Assembly: GCA_016932115.1 (NCBI GenBank)
Contig: JAFGDM010000061.1
Coordinates: 1-44,962, forward strand
Direction of reading: 5' to 3'
From: Deltaproteobacteria bacterium
GTDB lineage: Bacteria > Desulfobacterota > DSM-4660 > Desulfatiglandales > HGW-15
DNA: 44,962 nt
Both the position numbers and the translations under genes were made by a program. Of the stretch, positions 39,951 to 44,962 are shown in pieces. A model generated the notes under the pieces. The model had not been told where the DNA came from, searched no databases, and was given only the letters and a program-made list of their open reading frames with translations. How positions within the stretch are numbered: position 1 is the stretch's first letter; the number at the start of each line of letters is the position of its first letter.

Positions 39951-42900
39951 GTGGAAAAAGAACTCATCGAACAGTTTCGTAAGAGTGTCTCGGACAAGGA
40001 TTTTGGAGACGTCATGGTGGTGGGGGGAGGGATCAGCGGGATTCAAGCCTCCCTGGACCTGGCCACAGCCGGCTTCAAGGTTTACCTGGTGGAGAAAGCC
40101 CCGAGCATCGGCGGCCGCATGGCGCAGCTGGACAAAACCTTTCCCACCAATGACTGCTCCATGTGAATCCTCGCCCCTAAACTGGTCGAGGTCGGCCGGC
40201 ACCCCAACATCGAAGTTCTGACCTATACGGAAGTTCACCGCGTCGAAGGAGCGGTGGGTGACTTCAACGTGACGCTGATTAAAAAGCCTAGGTATATTCT
40301 GGAGGAAAAGTGCACGGGTTGTACGACCTGTGTTGAATATTGCCCTGCCAAATACCCGGATGAGTACAATCAGGAGATATCGAAGAACAAAGCGGTCCAC
40401 ATCTACTTCGCTCAAGCCATTCCACTGATCGCCTACATTGATGAAAGCTGTCTGTATCTCAAAGAGAACAAATGTCGGATTTGCGAAGGGGTCTGCAAGA
40501 ATAACGCCATCGACCTGAAACAAACGCCGAAGAAAAGAGAAATTACCGTAGGCGCAATCCTCCTGGCGCCCGGCTTTGAGCCCTTTGATCCGAAGACCAA
40601 GGAAGAATATCACTACGGGGAGTTCGCGAATGTGGTCACCAGTATGGACTATGAGCGACTGTTGTGCTCCACAGGACCATACTCAGGGGAGATCCTGCGC
40701 GGTTCCGACATGAAGCATCCCCACAAGGTCGCCTGGATTCAATGCGTGGGCTCCAGGCGGGTCACTCCCGGTGAAAACAGCTATTGTTCGGCTGTGTGCT
40801 GCACCTATACCCAGAAACAGGTCATTCTGACAAAAGATCATCATGCAGAGGCCGAATGTACCGTCTTTCACAACGACATTCGGTCCTACGGGAAGGATTT
40901 TGAGCGCTATTACGAAAGGACGGAACAACTTCCGGGCGTGCGCTTTATCCGAAGCTACGCCTCCATTGTGAGAGAGGACCCGAACACCAAGAATGTCACG
41001 GTACGTTATTCCACCTTTGACGAGGGGGTCAAAGAGGAAGCATTCGATATGGTGGTCCTTTCGGTCGGGTTGAATCCGCCCGTCGATGCTAAGGACGTGG
41101 CGGAAAAATTCGGCATCCAGCTCGATCCGAACAATTTCTGCAAGCTGAACCCCGTCAATCCCATGGAGAGCAACAGGCCCGGAATCTATGTGAGCGGTGC
41201 CTTTCAGGGTCCCATTGATATTCCGGAGTCGGTTTTCAGCGCCAGCGGCGCAGGCTCCCAAATCGGCCAACTCCTTGACTATCGGCGAGGCAATCTTGCC
41301 GAGGAAAGGGTCTATCCAAGTGAAAGGGATGTTTCCAAGGAGGAGCCGAGAATAGGGGTCTTTGTGTGTCACTGCGGGGCCAATATCGGAAGGATCGTCA
41401 ATGTTCCAGAAACAGTCGAGTACTGCAAAACCCTGCCCAGTGTCGTTTACGCTCAGGAACAGCTGTTTTCGTGTGCCACCAACTCCGCCAGAGAAATCAC
41501 GGATGTTACAAAGGAAAAAGGGCTGAATCGAGTGGTCATTGCCGCCTGCTCCCCCAGGACTCTTGAACCGCTGTTCCGCGACACGGTTCGGGAGGCGGGA
41601 ATCAATCAGTATTTCTGTGAGATGGCAAATATCCGGGAGCACGATTCCTGGGTCCACTCCAAAGAAAAGGAAGAGGCCACGGAGAAAGCCAAGGACATCA
41701 TTCGCATGTCCGTGGCCCGAGCCTGTCATTTGGAGCCGCTGCAAGAGTTTGATCTCCCGGTCAACAAAGCGGCGCTTGTAGTAGGCGGAGGGGTGGCAGG
41801 CATGAACTGCGCTCTCTCTATAGCCAACCAGGGGCATGAGGTTCATTTGGTGGAAAAGGCTAAAGAGCTTGGCGGCATGGTAAGAAGGGTCTATTCCACC
41901 CTGGAGGGGCTGGACGTGCAGGCCTATTTACACGATTTGATCGCAAAGGTTTATGGGCACCCGCTCATCCATGTGTATCATGATGCGACCATCACAGAGG
42001 CTACAGGGTATGTCGGCAACTTCGTGACCGTGGTGAAGTCTGAAACGGGAGTCGCCGAGATCAAACACGGGGCAAGCGTCATTACCATTGGAGCTGATCT
42101 CTACACGCCGACCGAATATCTATACGGACAAGATGAACGAGTCATGACCCATCTGGATCTGGAAGGCCGAATCGCCGAGAGGGATGAAAAGATCGTAAAC
42201 GCAAAAAGCCTTGTGATGATTCATTGCGTGGGCTGTAGAAATGAAGACAGAAACTACTGCAGCCGGATTTGTTGCAGCCAGTCGGTAAAGAACGCTTTGA
42301 GGCTCAAAGAGATCAACCCTCAGATGGATATCACCATTCTTTTCAGGGATATGAGGACCTATGGGTTCAAAGAGGATTTTTACCGGGAAGCCTCCAACAA
42401 AGATGTCAAATTCATTCGCTATGAACCTCAAGAGCCGCCTCAGGTGGAAGCGGGCGAGTCGGACGAGGGTCGGCCCGTACTGAAGGTTACTGCGCCGGAC
42501 TATGTTATGGGGAAAAAGCTGGTCATTGATGCTGATATCCTTGCTTTGGCGGCCGCCGTCATTCCCTCTGCGGCAACGAATGAAGTGGCCGCACTGTTCA
42601 AGGTCACGTTGAGCCCGGACGGCTTTTTCAAAGAAGCCCACGTTAAACTCAGACCGGTTGAGTTTGGTACGGAAGGAGTGTATCTGTGCGGACTCGCTCA
42701 CTACCCCAAGTTCATGCAGGAAACGATCAACCAGGCTTATGGAGCGGCAGGCCGGGTTTTAACCCTTCTTTCTCATGACACGGTCGTCGCCTCCGGATCT
42801 GTGGCCCAGGTCAACGAGAGCCGGTGTATAGGGTGCGGGGCCTGTGTTTCCGCGTGTACTTATGGGGCTTTGGACCTCCGAGACACGAAACAGGGGAAAA

Positions 42901-43076
42901 AAGCCATGGTGAACCCCGTTCTGTGCAAAGGAGACGGTCTCTGCAATTCAAAGTGTCCCACGGGGGCGATTCAGTTGAAGCATTATACCGATCAAGAGCT
43001 TTTGAGTGAAATTGATGCCATGGCAACGGAGGAAGAGATCTTGCCGGAGATGGATGCTGCGGTTGGAGATGTGTAG
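39951..43076 (+). CDS. bamE: BamE-like HdrA-type flavin subunit, selenocysteine form, module 2
   Basis: Reading TGA at 40164-40166 as Sec gives a 1,041-residue protein colinear with BamE1. Residues 1-71 ([24 protein letters not shown]) join without gap to [16 protein letters not shown], so the HdrA motif CSMC becomes CSMU at residue 72. The remainder has [23 protein letters not shown], the second HdrA block ([18 protein letters not shown]), a second FAD site ([16 protein letters not shown]) and C-terminal clusters [12 protein letters not shown] and [13 protein letters not shown] hairpin with GGTC in the loop follows the TGA. HdrA selenoproteins are known in methanococci and some deltaproteobacteria. 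Not a pseudogene: the frame is intact over 3.1 kb. Confidence 0.88.
40164..40166 (+). other. In-frame TGA, selenocysteine codon of bamE2
   Basis: The context is GAC TGC TCC ATG TGA ATC CTC GCC; the module 1 paralogue has TGC in this place. Homology continues uninterrupted on both sides in the same frame. The nearby hairpin at 40182-40199 resembles a bacterial SECIS. Confidence 0.88.
40182..40199 (+). promoter_or_regulatory. SECIS-like hairpin of bamE2
   Basis: CTGGTC (40182-40187) pairs with GGCCGG (40194-40199) over 6 bp (two G-U) around the loop GAGGTC, which contains the GGU motif known from the Escherichia coli fdhF SECIS. The stem begins 15 bases after the Sec codon. An alternative stem CCTCG/CGAGG (40169-40173 with 40187-40191) is also possible. 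Confidence 0.7.
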
Positions 43077-43122
43077 CAGGTTGTTTAAAGACATTGGATG
43101 AAAGGCGCGCGTTTTGGGTGCG

Positions 43123-43153
43123 AGTGACGAGATAAAAGCACGAACTTGTCACT
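43123..43153 (+). promoter_or_regulatory. Hairpin in the bamE2-bamF2 spacer
   Basis: AGTGACGAG (43123-43131) pairs with CTTGTCACT (43145-43153) over 9 bp (one G-U) around a 13-base loop. It lies in a 126-base spacer that is only 14 bases in module 1. No T-run follows. It may tune the ratio of BamF2 to BamE2, for example as an RNase-processing or stability element. Confidence 0.45.
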
Positions 43154-43202
43154 TCCCTGTGAAGAGAAAGCCGTAACCACGGAAAGAAGAGGGAAAAACT
43201 AG

Positions 43203-44042
43203 ATGAGTGCAAGACCTAAATTCAAGCCTAAATTGTTGGGTTTCGTGTGCCATTGGTGAGCGTACGGGGCTGCTGATCTGGCTGGAGTTTCCAGACTTCA
43301 ATACACGACTGAAATGAGGCTGATCCGCGTCATGTGCTCCGGCAGAGTGGATATGTCCTTTGTCCTCAGAGCCTTTTTGAACGGAATCGATGGGGTCTTC
43401 ATTGGGGCCTGCCGCTTGAATGAATGCAATTATGTGACTCAGGGAAATTATCATGCCCTCAACATGGTGCTTTTGTCGAAAAGAGTCCTCGAACACATGG
43501 GGCTGAACCCGGAACGATTAAAAATCGAATTCATGTCGGCCGCCGACGCCAACATTTTTGCGGAAGGCGTCAATGCTTTTGTCAAGAAGGTGAAATCGTT
43601 GGGGCCCCTTGGGGAAGGCGAGGGAATCAATCGACATGAACTCAAGTCCAGGCTTGTAGAGATCTCTAAACTCGTCCCCTACTTTAAGATGGCTAACCAG
43701 GAGAAACTGGCCTCCCACCTCAAAACACCGGAGGAGTACGATGGGCTATTCACGAAAGAGGAGATCGACAGGCTCTTTACTGAAATGGTCTCCTACTATA
43801 TCGATCCGGAGAAGTGCCAGGCCTGTATGACTTGCCTGAGAAGGTGTCCTGTAGAGGCGATTGTCGGGGGCAAGAACAGGATCCACGTCATTGACCAGGA
43901 TAAATGCATCAAATGCGGAACCTGTTTTGAAGCCTGCCCTCCTCGCTTCGGCGCGGTGAAAAAAATTTCCGGCGAGCCTGTTCCGGCCCCTATTCCCGAA
44001 GAAAAAAGAACGATAGTGAGAAAGAGTAAAGAAGCGAGTTAA
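43203..44042 (+). CDS. bamF: BamF-like MvhD-type selenoprotein fused to a BamH-type ferredoxin domain, module 2
   Basis: With TGA 43257-43259 as Sec (residue 19, motif CHWU), the product has 279 residues. Residues 1 to about 196 are MvhD-like and colinear with BamF1 (AADLAGVSRLQYTTEMRLIRV, MCSGRVD, ACRLNECNYVTQGNY). From about 197 to the end it is a two-cluster ferredoxin domain (CQACMTCLRRCP, CIKCGTCFEACP) nearly matching the C-terminus of BamH (its residues 562-645) down to the final RTIVRKSK. The winged helix of BamF1 is absent. AGAAGAGGGAAAAACTAG supplies the ribosome binding site. The 3' end overlaps the convergent DUF362 gene by 4 bases. Confidence 0.88.
43257..43259 (+). other. In-frame TGA, selenocysteine codon of bamF2
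   Basis: TGC CAT TGG TGA gives C-H-W-U, the same place as CNWU in BamF1. Sequence upstream (PKFKPKLLGFVCHW) and downstream continues the MvhD family in frame. The SECIS-like hairpin lies at 43282-43294. Confidence 0.9.
43282..43294 (+). promoter_or_regulatory. SECIS-like hairpin of bamF2
   Basis: CTGGA-GTT-TCCAG, identical to the bamF1 hairpin and 22 bases after the Sec codon. The loop starts with G, as required for SelB recognition in bacterial SECIS elements. Confidence 0.65.
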
Positions 44043-44962
44043 TCCTCCTTCAGGACCTCCAAGAGCATTTTTTCGAGTTTGTCTTCGGCGTTCTCGTCTG
44101 CATACCGGGGTCTTTGAACGTCAGGGAAGAAGCTGAAGAGGCCTTTCATAATCACTTCAGCATGGGGCGGACAGCCGGGCAGATGTTTTCCCATCCCTGC
44201 ATGGTGCTGCTGGCAGATGCCCATGAAGACGTTCGTCTCTTCCGGGTTTGGTGTCACGTCCGTGTCGGGCCCTAGAAATACATTCACCCTTTTTTCGAAG
44301 GGTCGATCAATGAGAAGTCTCTCAGGGTTTTTCGGATCAGGCCGTCTCAGTTTATGCAAAACATAGTGCAAATAGCCTCTGCAACCCCCACAGGCGCGGC
44401 CGTCATGAATTAGAAAGTTTTGCCCGCCGCTCACAACGACCTCCGCTTCTTTGAAGGCGTCCCTCACCTCCTCCACAGAGGCGCCGACGATGTGAATCTT
44501 CTCCGCCTCGATGGGCCCCAGTCCTTGCATATAGGCGAACATTACCGGAGGGGAAAGAGCAGGCTCGAAGCCCATGATCCTCATGGTCACGGCGTCAACG
44601 GCCACGGGATTGGTTCCGCCGATAAGCAGATTCATGGGTTTCGGCTTTCCGTAGACCGGCCCGAAATCCTCCTGAGCCGTGAGGCCGTCCACGATAACGA
44701 GATTTGATTTTACGAGATGATGGATATTGACTAGATTTTGCCAGAGCCCGAAGAAATGGCTCATATATTTCTCGATAGGAGGGACGGCACCCTGCAGGTT
44801 CTTGATGCTCAAAGATACGAGAGCGGCGAAATGGGTCTTCATGACCGGAAGGTTTATGATGACATCCGCCTGCTCCAAGGTGACCGGAATCTCTCGTGAG
44901 AGCATCCTTTTCCCGTTAGGGACCCTTTTTCTAATCAAACTGTCCGTGTTGAGGTCCACAAG
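44039..44962 (-). CDS. DUF362-family protein, 5' end outside the window
   Basis: A minus-strand frame of at least 307 residues, open to the right edge. ADVIINLPVMKTHFAALVSL, SIKNLQGAVPP and NLLIGGTNPVAVDAVTMRIMG are signature blocks of DUF362 proteins, whose biochemical role is poorly known. Near the C-terminus, HDGRACGGCRGYLHYVL and GICQQHHAGMGKHLPGCPPH carry paired cysteines that might bind a metal or cluster. In this family about 90 residues usually precede the KTH motif, so the start is probably outside; the GTG near the edge is unlikely. It is convergent with bamF2 and overlaps its stop codon (TTAA). Confidence 0.8.
   Translation of the reverse strand, partial: LVDLNTDSLIRKRVPNGKRMLSREIPVTLEQADVIINLPVMKTHFAALVSLSIKNLQGAVPPIEKYMSHFFGLWQNLVNIHHLVKSNLVIVDGLTAQEDFGPVYGKPKPMNLLIGGTNPVAVDAVTMRIMGFEPALSPPVMFAYMQGLGPIEAEKIHIVGASVEEVRDAFKEAEVVVSGGQNFLIHDGRACGGCRGYLHYVLHKLRRPDPKNPERLLIDRPFEKRVNVFLGPDTDVTPNPEETNVFMGICQQHHAGMGKHLPGCPPHAEVIMKGLFSFFPDVQRPRYADENAEDKLEKMLLEVLKED

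Noticed and set aside
40164-40253. bamE2 as a pseudogene split by a stop codon
   Set aside because: Frame, length and motifs match BamE1 on both sides of the TGA, the position is a conserved Cys, and a SECIS-like hairpin follows. Two other Sec codons lie in the same locus.
39243-40613. 456-codon frame on the minus strand
   Set aside because: Antisense to bamD2 and bamE2, which have unmistakable motifs; its translation shows no family features.
40683-41846. 387-codon frame on the minus strand
   Set aside because: Antisense shadow of bamE2, caused by codon bias.
43314-44042. Independent gene starting at 43314
   Set aside because: It is the distal part of bamF2; the true start is 43203 with TGA read as Sec.
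1-44962. CRISPR array, insertion sequence, integrase or prophage genes
   Set aside because: No regularly spaced identical repeats, transposase, integrase or phage structural genes are visible. The three interspersed repeats have no coding capacity.

Overview
The window looks like a chromosome segment of a strictly anaerobic deltaproteobacterium (Desulfobacterota), probably a sulfate reducer or syntroph that degrades aromatic compounds. The basis is a complete Qrc-type menaquinone reductase operon (known from sulfate reducers and their relatives), two class II benzoyl-CoA reductase (Bam) gene modules with tungsten-enzyme and Hdr/Mvh/Nuo-like subunits, and three in-frame TGA codons best read as selenocysteine.

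Layout. (1) 1-360: a degenerate repeat and one small hypothetical gene on the minus strand. (2) 600-12,000: a type IV pilus minor-pilin operon (FimT/GspH, PilW, PilV, PilX, a small exported protein and a very large PilY1 with an array of InlB-like repeats), preceded by a good sigma-54 promoter and two tandem palindromes. (3) 12,060-14,423: a small GspE-N-like protein, a TrmA/RlmD-family RNA methyltransferase with an apparent in-frame repeat insertion, a possible structured RNA ending in a clear terminator, and rpsU. (4) 14,657-20,383: qrcABCD plus a small membrane protein. (5) 20,387-23,732: a HAD phosphatase, an FHA-GAF-GGDEF signalling protein and FdhD. (6) 23,895-35,807: an IclR regulator with its own promoter and a palindromic candidate operator, a small orphan ORF, and Bam module 1 in the order bamB-C-D-E-F-G-H-I known from Geobacter. 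(7) 35,884-44,042: a separate promoter and Bam module 2 (bamB-C-D-E-F), lacking bamG, H and I. (8) 44,039 to the right edge: a convergent DUF362 gene, cut by the window.

How the genes fit together. In known class II benzoyl-CoA reductases, BamBC carries the W cofactor and FeS clusters, and BamDEFGHI resembles soluble HdrA/HdrD, MvhD and NuoEFG modules thought to drive endergonic ring reduction by flavin-based electron bifurcation. Here both modules encode BamF as a selenoprotein (CNWU and CHWU). Module 2 also encodes BamE as a selenoprotein: CSMU, where the module 1 paralogue has CSMC. BamF2 ends in a two-cluster ferredoxin domain closely matching the C-terminus of BamH from module 1, which suggests a fusion or in-frame deletion that removed the rest of a G-H segment. 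Standard gene calling would break or truncate all three Sec genes. BamB1 and BamB2 share the presumed W-ligand Cys but differ at neighbouring candidate active-site residues, so they may act on different CoA thioesters, or one may have another role. Qrc would feed periplasmic electrons (from H2 or formate via cytochrome c3) into the menaquinone pool.
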